Positions 55,100 through 63,486 of a DNA stretch of 64,000 bases are shown here, in pieces. The position numbers were made by a program, and so were the translations under genes. Under the pieces are notes generated by a model that saw only the letters and a program-made list of their open reading frames with translations, had not been told where the DNA came from and did not search any database. Source of the stretch: Vibrio hangzhouensis. Lineage in GTDB: Bacteria > Pseudomonadota > Gammaproteobacteria > Enterobacterales > Vibrionaceae. Location of the stretch: positions 62,001-126,000 of the forward strand of contig NZ_FNVG01000012.1 in assembly GCF_900107935.1 (NCBI RefSeq), read 5' to 3'. Each line of letters starts with the position of its first letter. Positions within the stretch are counted from its first letter, which is position 1.

Positions 55100-55579
55100 C
55101 TACTCTGCTGACAGTATCTTTTTTAGCAACCCCGCCAACTGTTCTTGTTCCTGGCGATTCAATACACTCAGCATGTTACCCATGTTGGTTACGTGTGCAT
55201 TCAATACAATATCAACCAATTCGCTTCCCTTGTCCGTCAGGGTCACTTTGCAACTGCGCCTGTCTTCTTCACTGGCTATACGCTGCACGAAACCACTTTT
55301 AACCAACTTTTCAATGCGAGTGCTTACCGTACCAGAGGAAAGCATCAGCGTGTGGTAAAGCTCTGTCGGCGTGATTGCTTTGTCGCTGCGGCGCATGGTA
55401 GCCAAAATATCAAACTCAATACTGCTCAGTCCATGCTCTTGAAAAACTGGGGTTAACTTCTTCTCCCAGATACTGCTGGTACGACGCAGTCGCCCTACCA
55501 CCCCCATGGCTGAACAATCTAAATCAGGCCTAACCGCTTCCCACTGTTTAAGTATGTTATCGACTTTATCAGATGACAT
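55100..55579 (-). CDS. MarR-family transcriptional regulator
   Basis: 159 residues from the ATG at 55579, 5 bases after a G-run ribosome site; the upstream in-frame ATG at 55639 would begin inside the operator. LTPVFQEHGLSSIEFDILATMRRSDKAITPTELYHTLMLSSGTVSTRIEKLVKSGFVQRIASEEDRRSCKVTLTDKG is a textbook MarR winged helix with the D-R-R wing. Divergent from a DMT exporter and an FMN reductase, with two operator-like repeats in between, so it probably represses both that operon and itself in response to a small aromatic compound. Confidence 0.92.
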   Translation of the reverse strand: MSSDKVDNILKQWEAVRPDLDCSAMGVVGRLRRTSSIWEKKLTPVFQEHGLSSIEFDILATMRRSDKAITPTELYHTLMLSSGTVSTRIEKLVKSGFVQRIASEEDRRSCKVTLTDKGSELVDIVLNAHVTNMGNMLSVLNRQEQEQLAGLLKKILSAE

Positions 55580-55597
55580 ATTTACCCCCCCAAAAAA

Positions 55598-55615
55598 TAT
55601 CTTTCTAAAAAGATA
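55598..55615. promoter_or_regulatory. MarR operator candidate 1 (proximal to marR)
   Basis: TATCTTT and AAAGATA with a 4-base spacer (CTAA). It shares the core TATCTTT-N4-AAAGATA with operator 2. Confidence 0.7.
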
Positions 55616-55644
55616 CTTGATTAAAAGCAAAATCTCCATTACTT

Positions 55645-55680
55645 TATAGAAAGTATCTTTGCGTAAAGATACTTTCTATA
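55645..55680. promoter_or_regulatory. MarR operator candidate 2 (perfect 16-bp inverted repeat)
   Basis: TATAGAAAGTATCTTT and AAAGATACTTTCTATA, a perfect 16-bp inverted repeat with spacer GCGT, 31 bases before the exporter start. As the arms sit between divergent promoters, they are the natural MarR binding site. They could also form a DNA cruciform, but no transcript would need this hairpin. Confidence 0.8.
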
Positions 55681-55710
55681 AAGATTATTGCACATTCGTT
55701 GAGGTAGGTT

Positions 55711-56616
55711 ATGAACAATATGCAACAAATTCGGACAATAGCGCTAACCGCTATTGCACCTATTGTCTGGGGTAGTACTTACATAGTGACAACCGAAGCA
55801 TTGCCACCGGAAAGCCCGCTCATCACTTCCACAATTCGCTCGCTGCCAGCGGGAATACTGCTGGTGCTGGTTAGCCGGACGGGGTTATCTGGTTTATGGT
55901 GGGTGCGCATGGCGGTGCTGGGTTTTCTCAATATCGGCCTGTTTTTCTTTTGCCTGTTTTTTGCCGCGACCTACCTGCCGGGTGGCATGGCATCGATTGT
56001 TATGTCTAGCCAACCCATTGTCGTGATGCTCCTAAGTGGCTTGTTGCTGCATACCCAGTTTTCTTCTACACATCTCACTGCCAGTTTATTGGGAGTCATT
56101 GGGGTTACCCTTTTGGTACTAAACAGTTCTGCACAACTCAATATCGAAGGAGTGTTGGTCGCCATACTCGGCACATTGAGCATGGCGCTGGGCGTCGTGC
56201 TAACGAAGAAATGGGGACGTCCAAATGGTATGACACTCGTTGGATTCACAGGTTGGCAACTGCTATTTGGTGGCATTATGTTGCTCCCAGTCTCGCTCTG
56301 GCTAGAAGGCATTCCTACCCAGCTTACTCCCATCAACTACCTAGGATATGGGTATCTGAGTCTGATTGGCGCGATCTTAGGTTACTACCTTTGGTTTCGC
56401 GGAATAGAAAAACTGTCGCCACTGACCGTCTCTTTTCTCGGGTTCCTAAGCAGTGTCTCCGCCTGTTTTCTAGGGTACTTGTTCCTGAATCAAACCTTAA
56501 CTTGGCTACAACTACTCGGCGCCCTAGCCATTTTGTTATCCATTATGCTGACGACACCTCGCCCGTCTGCACAAACTAATCATTTACCACAGTTTCAAAC
56601 CACAAAAGGAATATAG
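55711..56616 (+). CDS. EamA-family (DMT) exporter
   Basis: 301 residues, ten helices. TAIAPIVWGSTYIVTTEALPPESPLITSTIRSLPAGILL and later YLSLIGAILGYYLWFRGIEKLSPLTVSFLGFLSSVSACFLGYLFLNQTL are EamA repeats. Control by the divergent MarR and pairing with an FMN reductase fit export of a toxic aromatic or quinone-like compound. GAGGTAGG ribosome site. Confidence 0.88.
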   Translation: MNNMQQIRTIALTAIAPIVWGSTYIVTTEALPPESPLITSTIRSLPAGILLVLVSRTGLSGLWWVRMAVLGFLNIGLFFFCLFFAATYLPGGMASIVMSSQPIVVMLLSGLLLHTQFSSTHLTASLLGVIGVTLLVLNSSAQLNIEGVLVAILGTLSMALGVVLTKKWGRPNGMTLVGFTGWQLLFGGIMLLPVSLWLEGIPTQLTPINYLGYGYLSLIGAILGYYLWFRGIEKLSPLTVSFLGFLSSVSACFLGYLFLNQTLTWLQLLGALAILLSIMLTTPRPSAQTNHLPQFQTTKGI

Positions 56617-56617
56617 T

Positions 56618-57211
56618 ATGAAGATTACCATCGTATCAGGAAGCCAAAGAGCGAACTCTCAGACTCTAAATGTCGCCAATTATCTCGCTACTCTGGCTAA
56701 GCCTCATTTTGAACACGTCAACGTTCTCGACTTGCACCAATTGGAATTGCCATTTTGGAATGAAGGAGTGTGGCAAGGCAGCGAAGAGTGGAAACAATGG
56801 GAGCCTATTGCTCACGTACTTAAACAGTCAGACGCGTTTATTTTTATTACCCCAGAATGGCATGGAATGGCAACGCCTGCCCTAAAAAACTTTTTGATGC
56901 TAACCACCGACGAGGAACTGGCTCACAAAGCCGCGTTATTGGTGAGTGTTTCAGCCAGCGTCAATGGTGTCTACCCAATCAGTGAACTGCGCATGACGGG
57001 AAATAAAAACAATCACGTATGCTTTCTGCCGGACCATCTGATATTTCGTAACTGTGAAGCCATTCTGACCGCTGAGCACAAATGCAACGACCAACACCAG
57101 CATGACCGTAGCGAATATACCCTGCAGTTGCTCGCAGCTTACGCCAAAGCTCTTGCTCCTGTACATCGAGATATGGTCAATACAGGCAAGCCGTTTCGTT
57201 ATGGGATGTAG
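56618..57211 (+). CDS. NADPH-dependent FMN reductase family protein
   Basis: 197 residues. ITIVSGSQRANSQTLNVANYLATLA is the flavodoxin-like phosphate loop, and FIFITPEWHGMATPALKNFLMLT the family's P-E-(Y/W)-x-x-x-x-P-x-x-x-K/L motif. It binds FMN and reduces flavin, quinone, azo or nitro compounds with NAD(P)H. One base after the EamA stop, so in the same MarR-controlled operon. Confidence 0.88.
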   Translation: MKITIVSGSQRANSQTLNVANYLATLAKPHFEHVNVLDLHQLELPFWNEGVWQGSEEWKQWEPIAHVLKQSDAFIFITPEWHGMATPALKNFLMLTTDEELAHKAALLVSVSASVNGVYPISELRMTGNKNNHVCFLPDHLIFRNCEAILTAEHKCNDQHQHDRSEYTLQLLAAYAKALAPVHRDMVNTGKPFRYGM

Positions 57212-57520
57212 TTAGACGTGAGGGTTATGGCGCGAGGCCATGACCTAAAACGTTCGTATTTTGGCACGTCTCTTCAATCCACTATTCACGATAATCTCAA
57301 GCAATGCACATATTATTGGCTTCAATTGTCCGTGCAAGGGTGAATGCCAAACACCAGAGACGCGCAATCTACCTTCAATCGATCCTCCAGCCCTCAAAAT
57401 CGCCCAGCGGTATTGAATTTTAGCGTGGCATAAAAAATCGGGCGATAAGAAACATTGTTGCCACAACGCTGTCAACAGGGGGTAGGCATACTTCTCCTGA
57501 ACTCAACAAGGAGAAAGACC
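57212..57520. other. Intergenic stretch without recognised gene
   Basis: A 76-codon open frame on the minus strand (57245-57475) has no family resemblance that I can see and poor codon use, so I leave it out. The right end holds the ribosome site AAGGAG of the next gene. Confidence 0.5.
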
Positions 57521-57823
57521 ATGAACACAAAAAAAGCCGCGAACTGTCTGGAAATTGTCAGCTATAAAAGTATTGTATCAGTAGAAGCGATGATACCAGT
57601 TAACCAACAAATGCAAACGTTTTTGCATCAGCAACCAGGTTTTGTCCGTCGGGAGCTGGCCCATGAGCAGCAATCCTGGACCGATTTGGTTTGGTGGCAA
57701 GACTTAGAAAGTGCCAAGGCAGCTGCCGAAGCCCTGATGAGTCAGCCGTTTGCCGAGACGTTAATGGCCAATGTTGACCCGGAATCGATCCATATGCAAC
57801 ACAAACAGTTGTGTAGGCTGTAA
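57521..57823 (+). CDS. Small dimeric alpha/beta-barrel (ABM-like) protein
   Basis: 100 residues from the ATG at 57521 with AAGGAGAAA upstream; the frame from 57455 adds a spurious leader. LEIVSYKSIVSVEAMIPVNQQMQTFLHQQPGFVRRELAHEQQSWTDLVWWQDLESAKAAAEALMSQPFAETL has the beta-alpha-beta pattern of a monooxygenase-like barrel. Function unknown. The WYL regulator follows 51 bases on and may control it. Confidence 0.7.
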   Translation: MNTKKAANCLEIVSYKSIVSVEAMIPVNQQMQTFLHQQPGFVRRELAHEQQSWTDLVWWQDLESAKAAAEALMSQPFAETLMANVDPESIHMQHKQLCRL

Positions 57824-57874
57824 TCCAGACCCACAGATGAAAGCGGCGACTGAGATATCGTCAAGGAGCAGTAT

Positions 57875-58579
57875 ATGCGCAAAGCAGAACGACTTTTTCA
57901 GTTACTAACATTTTTGCAAGGCCGCCGACTTCCGGTTACTTGCCTGCAGATTAGTGAAGAGTTGGAAGTAAGCAAGCGCACAGTATACCGCGATATCGCC
58001 GTGTTGCAGCAGTCCGGCATCCCCATTGACGGGGAAGCCGGTATCGGCTACCTGCTGGATCACCGTTTTCAGATGGCGCCTATGATGTTTGACCAAGCTG
58101 AACTGGAGACAATCCGCCTTGGCATGAGCCTTATCCGAGCCAGTGCCGATGATGAGTTGAAACGAGCCGCTCAGCAGGTATTGCACAAGGTGGCCGCACA
58201 GTTACCTAATGACGGTAAAAAGAACTTCAACGATTCTGCTCTCGTAGTGCCGCACTTTGAACTAAGTGAACAAGAGAAGCAAAGCTTGGTTTTACTACGT
58301 AGTTGTATCCGTGATCAGCAGGCCGTTCGTCTGGATTACAACGATGAGGCTGGGCGAGGCACCGAGCGGGAGATAGAACCGCTTGGCATTATGTGTTATT
58401 TGCGCCATTGGACACTAATTGCATACTGTCGTTTGCGTGACGATTATCGTGCCTTTCGTATCGATCGCATACGGAATATCGTCGCACTGGAGCAACACTT
58501 TGTCTCTGATGACAATAAATCGCTGCGGCACTATCTGGAGCAGCAGCAACAGCAATATCAATTAACTTGGTTTTATTAG
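57875..58579 (+). CDS. YafY-type HTH and WYL-domain regulator
   Basis: 234 residues. Residues 1-60 are an HTH_11 (RKAERLFQLLTFLQGRRLPVTCLQISEELEVSKRTVYRDIAVLQQSGIPI); the rest is a WYL-type ligand domain (RSCIRDQQAVRLDYND then REIEPLGIMCYLRHWTLIAYCRLRDDYRAFRIDRI). WYL proteins sense nucleic-acid fragments or other signals. The next gene, a DNA-repair protein, starts 2 bases after the stop, so damage-linked control is plausible. AAGGAGC ribosome site. Confidence 0.9.
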   Translation: MRKAERLFQLLTFLQGRRLPVTCLQISEELEVSKRTVYRDIAVLQQSGIPIDGEAGIGYLLDHRFQMAPMMFDQAELETIRLGMSLIRASADDELKRAAQQVLHKVAAQLPNDGKKNFNDSALVVPHFELSEQEKQSLVLLRSCIRDQQAVRLDYNDEAGRGTEREIEPLGIMCYLRHWTLIAYCRLRDDYRAFRIDRIRNIVALEQHFVSDDNKSLRHYLEQQQQQYQLTWFY

Positions 58580-58581
58580 TC

Positions 58582-59727
58582 ATGCCTGAATCTTTTAAAA
58601 ACGTATTTAGTCCACAACTGGTGCAGGACCTTGCCCGTCAGTTGCAACATGCCGACAGCCAGTTTAACGCCAGAGGCTTTGTCTGTGCGATAAACAGCGA
58701 ACTGGAAAGCCTTGAAATGAAACAGCGCAGTGATCTGATTTGTCATCAACTGGCTCTGTTTTTGCCTGGGGACTTTGCCCGTAGTTGCGACATCTTACAC
58801 GATGTCCTTGGAGAGCCGATTGATCCAAAAGATCCTGACTCAGGCAATATAAAATCAAGCGAGCAGCACGGTGTCAAAGGCTGGGCCATAATGCCAATGG
58901 CGGATTATGTTGCGTTGAATGGCATACAGCACTTTGACCTAGCCATGCCCCTATTAAGAGAAATGACACAGCGGTTCAGTTCTGAGTTTGCTATCCGTGT
59001 GTTTTTGGATGTGCATACTGACAAAACTATGCAGGTAGTACATCAGTGGGCCTTAGATGAAAATGAGCACGTGCGTCGACTGGCAAGTGAAGGCACTCGG
59101 CCACGTCTGCCTTGGGGGATGCGGCTGAACAAATTTGTGCAGGATCCACAACCTTTGCTGCCACTGCTAGAAAAGCTCAAAGATGACCCGAGTGAGTATG
59201 TACGTCGCTCTGTTGCCAATAACCTCAACGACATCAGTAAAGACCATCCTGATCTGGTAGCGCAGGTTGCTGCCGACTGGTTGGTAGATGCCAGTAAAGA
59301 GCGCAAAAAACTGGTACTACACGCCTGCCGAAGCCTAATCAAATCTGGCCATCCTGCAACATTAAACGCGCTTGGTTATAACGCTGCAGAACTAGGACCA
59401 TGCTCACTAATGCTATCGGCACCAGAGCTTATCTATGGCAGCTCTATCCACCTGAGTGCCACCATAAAGTCTGTAGCAAAACAGCCGAAACCTTTGATGA
59501 TCGACTACATAGTGCATCATCAGAAAGCCAATGGCTCTACCTCACCAAAGGTGTTTAAATGGCGCACCGCAGAACTGGGCGCCGGTAACACTCTGACTAT
59601 CCGCAAAAAACACACTATCAAGCCTATCACCACCCGGAACTATTACCCCGGTCAGCACAAGGTGGAGCTACAGGTAAACGGTAAAATTGTCGCGCAGAGT
59701 GAGTTTGAGCTAGTGATGCCGTCGTGA
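58582..59727 (+). CDS. AlkC-family DNA alkylation repair protein
   Basis: 381 residues from the ATG at 58582. FKNVFSPQLVQDLARQLQH is the AlkC/AlkD-type start. Residues ~100-260 carry HEAT-like repeats including GWAIMPMADYVALNGIQHFDLAMPLLREMTQRFSSEFAIRVFL, DENEHVRRLASEGTRPRLPWGMRL and DDPSEYVRRSVANNLNDISKDHPDLV, the DNA-backbone-binding groove. Residues ~285-381 form an all-beta tail like the Ig-like domain seen in some AlkC proteins. AlkC excises 3-methyladenine and 3-methylcytosine from DNA. Its start lies 2 bases past the WYL gene. Confidence 0.87.
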   Translation: MPESFKNVFSPQLVQDLARQLQHADSQFNARGFVCAINSELESLEMKQRSDLICHQLALFLPGDFARSCDILHDVLGEPIDPKDPDSGNIKSSEQHGVKGWAIMPMADYVALNGIQHFDLAMPLLREMTQRFSSEFAIRVFLDVHTDKTMQVVHQWALDENEHVRRLASEGTRPRLPWGMRLNKFVQDPQPLLPLLEKLKDDPSEYVRRSVANNLNDISKDHPDLVAQVAADWLVDASKERKKLVLHACRSLIKSGHPATLNALGYNAAELGPCSLMLSAPELIYGSSIHLSATIKSVAKQPKPLMIDYIVHHQKANGSTSPKVFKWRTAELGAGNTLTIRKKHTIKPITTRNYYPGQHKVELQVNGKIVAQSEFELVMPS

Positions 59728-60036
59728 ATAACTTTTGCGTACTTGAATTAATCTTTGTGTTATCTGAAATCAAAGAGGCGTAACTCTCTCCGATATTTCT
59801 TCTCAATAACAATTAGTTCTACTCAAAGTACTTGGGGTAATTGGTTAACAGCAATACTGAGCGACTTTTTCTGGATGAGCCATCTGTGCACCTTGATAAG
59901 CAAGCTAAACAAGGGCTAGAAACGCAATTTTTCTCCATTGTGGGGTTTTCTTTCACGGTTTCGAGGTTGCCAGCGATAAGGAAAGGTACGCTGATTTCAG
60001 CGGCAACCAATGCCACTGGGAGCCCTGATACACTCT
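59728..60036. other. Intergenic stretch, no supported gene
   Basis: Plus- and minus-strand open frames of 80-90 codons overlap each other here (59841-60101 and 59819-60097), and both run into the thioesterase gene. No family match beyond a chance-looking LFLDEPSVHLD. Confidence 0.4.
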
Positions 60037-60570
60037 TCACGCACTCGTGGGTGGCCAGGGTCTGTGCTGCTCTGAATCCACCCACTCCTGAACCCACTTA
60101 GGTGTATCCTCTTCAAGCGGTTGTTCACCTGAAGCGTCAATCACTTGCTGTGGCGATACAATTCCCTGTTTTGAGGTCACGCCTGCCCGGATCAACACCG
60201 ATGAGCAAGGCTCGCCCTTCACCCACATCGACTGCTCCAGATAAAACCACTTGTCATCGGTGGCCACACATTGAGTCTTCATCGTAATTTTATCGAACAT
60301 GTGAACACGTTTTCGATAGCGTACCGAACTGCCTGCAACAACCAACCCCCAACGGTTTTGTTTTAACGTCGACATCAGGCCACATTTCACCGACAGAGCC
60401 GTCCGGCCGAGATCGTAAAGAGTCAAAATGCGACCATTGTTGAGTTCAAGAAACAGATCAATATCCCAGGGGTGACAACGAAATTCGATAATGTCTTGCT
60501 GGACATAAGAAAGCTTGGGCTGCTTCTTTGACTGCATGATCGTCTTAGCAAGCCGGAAAAACGGGTACAT
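60037..60570 (-). CDS. Acyl-CoA thioesterase-like hot-dog protein
   Basis: 177 residues from the ATG at 60570, preceded by GAGAG. RCHPWDIDLFLELNNGRILTLYDLGRTALSVKCGL is the 4HBT-type hot-dog region with its acidic residue and N-N-G-R loop. VVAGSSVRYRKRVHMFDKITMKTQCVATDDKWFYLEQSMWVKGEPCSSVLIRAGV is the second strand set. It probably hydrolyses an acyl thioester; the chain length is unknown. Alone between non-related genes. Confidence 0.82.
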   Translation of the reverse strand: MYPFFRLAKTIMQSKKQPKLSYVQQDIIEFRCHPWDIDLFLELNNGRILTLYDLGRTALSVKCGLMSTLKQNRWGLVVAGSSVRYRKRVHMFDKITMKTQCVATDDKWFYLEQSMWVKGEPCSSVLIRAGVTSKQGIVSPQQVIDASGEQPLEEDTPKWVQEWVDSEQHRPWPPTSA

Positions 60571-60718
60571 AAAGTTACTCTCGATGATGTGGTGACCTTT
60601 AACCATAGTGCGACTTTGGAGGATTTACTCTAAAGTCTTGCTGTTTTTGTGTACATCCCCTCAAGTTCTGGCAATATTGCTGACAACTTTTTAGTTCTCC
60701 CAACACAAGCTCACCACT

Positions 60719-61129
60719 ATGCCTATTACACCCATCGCCGTTCGGCTCACACGCGGTACAGACTTAAAACAAGCCATCGCAAAACTGGTTCAGCAACATC
60801 AGTTGTCAGCAGGGACAGTTGCGTCATGCGTCGGCTGCTTATCCACTCTCCATATCCGTTTGGCCAACGCGGAACATAGGTTACTGCGCCAAGAAGCATT
60901 TGAAATTGTGTCTTTAATGGGAACGCTGACCCCGGCTCATCAGCACCTGCATATCGCTGTCGCTGATGCAGAAGGTAAGGTTTGGGGTGGACACTTGCTA
61001 GAGGGGTGCGTGGTGGCGACGACCGCAGAACTGATTATTCACCAGTACTCCGAATTAGCGTTTACCCGCGAGTTTGATAGCAGTACGGGTTACAGCGAAC
61101 TTGTTGTTAAAAAAAAGCGACCTAAATAG
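60719..61129 (+). CDS. PPC/DUF296-domain protein
   Basis: 136 residues, a single plant-and-prokaryote-conserved (PPC) domain: IAVRLTRGTDLKQAIAKLVQQHQLSAGTVASCVGCLSTLHIRLAN, then FEIVSLMGTLTPAHQHLHIAVADAEGKVWGGHLLEGCVVATTAELII. The two His and Cys in the G-T-L-x-x-x-x-H-x-H-x-H region could hold a metal. These proteins form trimers; function unknown in bacteria. Ribosome site weak. Its 3' end overlaps a terminator for the convergent gene. Confidence 0.85.
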   Translation: MPITPIAVRLTRGTDLKQAIAKLVQQHQLSAGTVASCVGCLSTLHIRLANAEHRLLRQEAFEIVSLMGTLTPAHQHLHIAVADAEGKVWGGHLLEGCVVATTAELIIHQYSELAFTREFDSSTGYSELVVKKKRPK

Positions 61130-61136
61130 GCCGCTT
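61115..61136 (-). terminator. Terminator for the YbaK-like gene (minus strand)
   Basis: AAGCGACCT and AGGCCGCTT (one mismatch) with a 4-base loop. The minus strand continues into a U-tract. It overlaps the last codons of the PPC gene. Confidence 0.7.
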
Positions 61137-61140
61137 ATCA

Positions 61141-61620
61141 TTAGTGGAATACCTGACTACTGAACCTGAAGCATTTCCTGTCCGCAATAAGCTCCTGAAA
61201 CGCTGCCCGGTCAAGTTTAAGTAAGGTTTCGTGATCACCCGCTTCAATGTACACATGATCAAGATGGGTAAGTAGTTCATCAAATACTGTCGACATATGG
61301 TAAGCGCTTCCTACAGGAGGCACCGCACCGTGGTCACAATCTTCAAAAAGTTGATAGACCTGTCTTTCTTTCACCAAATGAAAACTGGCATTCAGCTCAT
61401 CATTCAGTTTTGACAAACTGACCTTATTATTTGCAGGTAATACCGCCATCATATGATGGCCTTCATGATCCTCCAGTACCACCCCCTTCGCTAACGCAAC
61501 CAAAGGGATACCCGCTTCAACCCCACTGTGCAGCGAACTGCGGCTATGGTTATGAGTAATGGTTTGATAGGAGATATCATGTTCGCGCAAATAATGGTCT
61601 AACCGAGTTGAAATCGTCAT
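61141..61620 (-). CDS. YbaK-family aminoacyl-tRNA deacylase-like protein
   Basis: 159 residues with CGGAGG upstream. VALAKGVVLEDHEGHHMMAVLPANNKVSLSKLND contains the conserved K (A-K-G-V-V) of the YbaK/ProX editing fold, and GAVPPVGSAYHMSTVFDELLTHLDHVYIEAGDHETLLKLDRAAFQELI the G-x-x-P-P/F-G region. Relatives clear mischarged tRNA(Pro). It could also be a stand-alone YbaK-like regulator; no synthetase is nearby. Confidence 0.85.
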   Translation of the reverse strand: MTISTRLDHYLREHDISYQTITHNHSRSSLHSGVEAGIPLVALAKGVVLEDHEGHHMMAVLPANNKVSLSKLNDELNASFHLVKERQVYQLFEDCDHGAVPPVGSAYHMSTVFDELLTHLDHVYIEAGDHETLLKLDRAAFQELIADRKCFRFSSQVFH

Positions 61621-61820
61621 ACAAACCTCCGTTTGCTAAAGACCATACAAAGTATAGGTAATAGAACTCTCATCAGCCATCAATTGCCCGCCCCGCGTTC
61701 CCTAAAAGTTGTACAGAGCAAGGATTGTTAAATTAATGTTAATCCGGTAACGTAGTGCTATAACGCCTCAATGATCGAGCTAAGCGTTGCTATTTCGAAC
61801 TCCCACTAAATGGAATTACT

Positions 61821-62180
61821 ATGACAATCGAGAAAACATTACGACGAATTTCACCAGATTTGAGCCAGCAACAAGCCACCGGCACGGACCCGCAAAAATG
61901 CTTGTCAGGCAACCCTATGCAACGAGTTCACAACCAGTTTGCTAACAGCAAAGAAAACTTTTTCTGTGGTACCTGGGGCTCTACAGAAGGTAAATGGACC
62001 ATCAGCTACAGTGAAGATGAATTCTGTTACATCATTAAGGGAAAGGCCATCATCACCGATCAGACAGGTCGCAGTGAAACTGTTGTACAGGGTGATGCTT
62101 TCGTAATCCCCGCTGGCTTTGAAGGCACTTGGGAAACCATCGGCGAAGTAGAGAAATTCTACTCAATGTATGAAGAGTAG
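61821..62180 (+). CDS. Small cupin-domain protein (DUF861-like)
   Basis: 119 residues. FFCGTWGSTEGKWTISYSEDEFCYIIKGKAIITDQTGRSETVVQGDAFVIPAGFEGTWETI is one cupin barrel. The usual H-x-H is replaced by Y-S-E-D-E-F, as in the EutQ/DUF861 group, so classic metal binding looks reduced. Function unknown. TGGAA ribosome site. Confidence 0.82.
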   Translation: MTIEKTLRRISPDLSQQQATGTDPQKCLSGNPMQRVHNQFANSKENFFCGTWGSTEGKWTISYSEDEFCYIIKGKAIITDQTGRSETVVQGDAFVIPAGFEGTWETIGEVEKFYSMYEE

Positions 62181-62276
62181 CCCTCGGGTAAACATAGTGC
62201 TGTCACTCACCGTTATCCGAACGTCCGTTATCTGGCTTAGAATAAACCGTGACAAATCAGGTTAAAGGCTTGAACT

Positions 62277-62792
62277 ATGCAAAATATCTTGCTGATCAAC
62301 GGTGACATTACCAAAGCTCGCGTCGATGCCATTGTGAACGCCGCCAATACCAGAATGCTGGGAGGCGGAGGTGTCGATGGTGCCATTCATCGCGCTGCGG
62401 GCCCAGAGCTACTTAAAGCCTGTTATGAAGTAAAAGAGGTGGACGGCAAACGCTGTCCGTTTGGTGATGCGCGTATAACAAGCGCAGGAAATTTGAACGC
62501 TCGCTACGTTATCCATACCGTGGGGCCAATTTATGACAAATTCGCCCATCCCGAAGCGGTACTGGCCTCAGCGTATAAACAGTCACTCGATCTGGCCCTG
62601 GAGCACGACTGCAAGACCGTTGCCCTTCCCGCCATCTCATGTGGCGTCTATGGCTACCCACCCGCCGAGGCAGCGCAAGTTGCCCTCGCGGTTTGCCGAC
62701 ACGATAAGTATCAGTCACTAATAATGACCTTTTATTTATTTGGTGATGAAATGTTGGCAATTTGGCAGAGCGCGCTCAACAACGGCGAATGA
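62277..62792 (+). CDS. Macrodomain protein (O-acetyl-ADP-ribose deacetylase, YmdB-like)
   Basis: 171 residues. LLINGDITKARVDAIVNAANTRMLGGGGVDGAIHRAAGPELLKAC is the ADP-ribose-binding N terminus with D-I, N-A-A-N and G-G-G-G-V-D-G-A-I-H. YVIHTVGPIYDK and TVALPAISCGVYGYPPAEAAQVAL are the rest of the pocket. It hydrolyses O-acetyl-ADP-ribose or ADP-ribose esters; E. coli YmdB also inhibits RNase III. AAAGG ribosome site. Confidence 0.93.
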   Translation: MQNILLINGDITKARVDAIVNAANTRMLGGGGVDGAIHRAAGPELLKACYEVKEVDGKRCPFGDARITSAGNLNARYVIHTVGPIYDKFAHPEAVLASAYKQSLDLALEHDCKTVALPAISCGVYGYPPAEAAQVALAVCRHDKYQSLIMTFYLFGDEMLAIWQSALNNGE

Positions 62793-62861
62793 TCGCCTTG
62801 CGCATTGCCTAGTGGTAAACTGCAGTCTTCGTTTTTGTAAAAAATATTAAAAGGTAATCTG

Positions 62862-63113
62862 ATGAACCCGATTCTTGCACTGTTGAAAGAGAACAATATT
62901 AGCGACACTCAAATCAATGAGATTTTCGAAGTGCTCACGCAGAACCCTCTTGCGGCAATGGCAACAATCAGCCAACTGGGCCTACCTCAAGACAAACTAC
63001 AGCTTCTCATGGGACAAGTAATGCAAAATCCGATGCTAATCAAAGAAGCCGTTGAAGAACTTGGCCTCGACTTTGCGAAAGTAGAAGCCGCAAAAGAGCA
63101 GCTTCAAAAATAG
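62862..63113 (+). CDS. DUF2999-family small protein
   Basis: 83 residues, all-helical, starting MNPILALLKENNISDTQINEIF. I recognise this as DUF2999, a family found in Vibrio and Shewanella relatives. The second half LGLPQDKLQLLMGQVMQNPMLIKEAVEELGL is strongly conserved in pattern. Function unknown. AAGG ribosome site and a downstream terminator. Confidence 0.8.
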   Translation: MNPILALLKENNISDTQINEIFEVLTQNPLAAMATISQLGLPQDKLQLLMGQVMQNPMLIKEAVEELGLDFAKVEAAKEQLQK

Positions 63114-63137
63114 TTTTTTTGAGCTTTTCATGATAAG

Positions 63138-63167
63138 AAGGTCGCTGAACTCAATAGCGGCCTTTTT
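63138..63167 (+). terminator. Rho-independent terminator after the DUF2999 gene
   Basis: AAGGTCGCT and AGCGGCCTT form a 9-bp stem (one G-U) with a 9-base loop, ending in TTTTT. Confidence 0.85.
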
Positions 63168-63345
63168 CAGGCAAAGTGGCCTTACTCAAACATAAACCCA
63201 ATAATGACAATTCGTTTGACGTAATGAAAAGTAACTCAGTCATGAGCAAAGTGTACCAGGCTATTTTATTTTCGAAAAAACCGAAACGAGTTTAACAACT
63301 GTACGTTTCGTAACAAAGGCTCACACTGAACTACCCCAATAAGGG

Positions 63346-63486
63346 TTATAAGTCAAATAACTTGTCGAATTCACGCTGTTCTAGAATGTCTTCGATTTTT
63401 CTTCTCGTTGTATTGACGTTTTTATTATCACCGTCAATTGGTTTTTTCTGGTCTTTCTTGGATGACTTCTTTTTTGTTTGGCACAT
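63346..63486 (-). CDS. Small basic protein (46 aa), PA3496-like
   Basis: MCQTKKKSSKKDQKK, then a spacer, then TTRRKIEDILEQREFDKLFDL. A Lys-rich N terminus followed by an R-R-x-I-E-D-x-L-E-x-x-x-x-x-x-x-L helix is the pattern of the small PA3496 family found in Pseudomonas and Vibrio. AAGAGAG lies 11 bases before the ATG. It is too short for common gene callers and was found by reading the strand. Function unknown; the PA3496 name refers to a putative envelope-integrity role. Confidence 0.6.
   Translation of the reverse strand: MCQTKKKSSKKDQKKPIDGDNKNVNTTRRKIEDILEQREFDKLFDL

Noticed and set aside
59841..60101. ORF with LFLDEPSVHLD resembling an ABC Walker B
   Set aside because: No Walker A, signature motif or the rest of an ATPase is present, and the end of the frame lies antisense to the thioesterase gene. 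Taken as chance.
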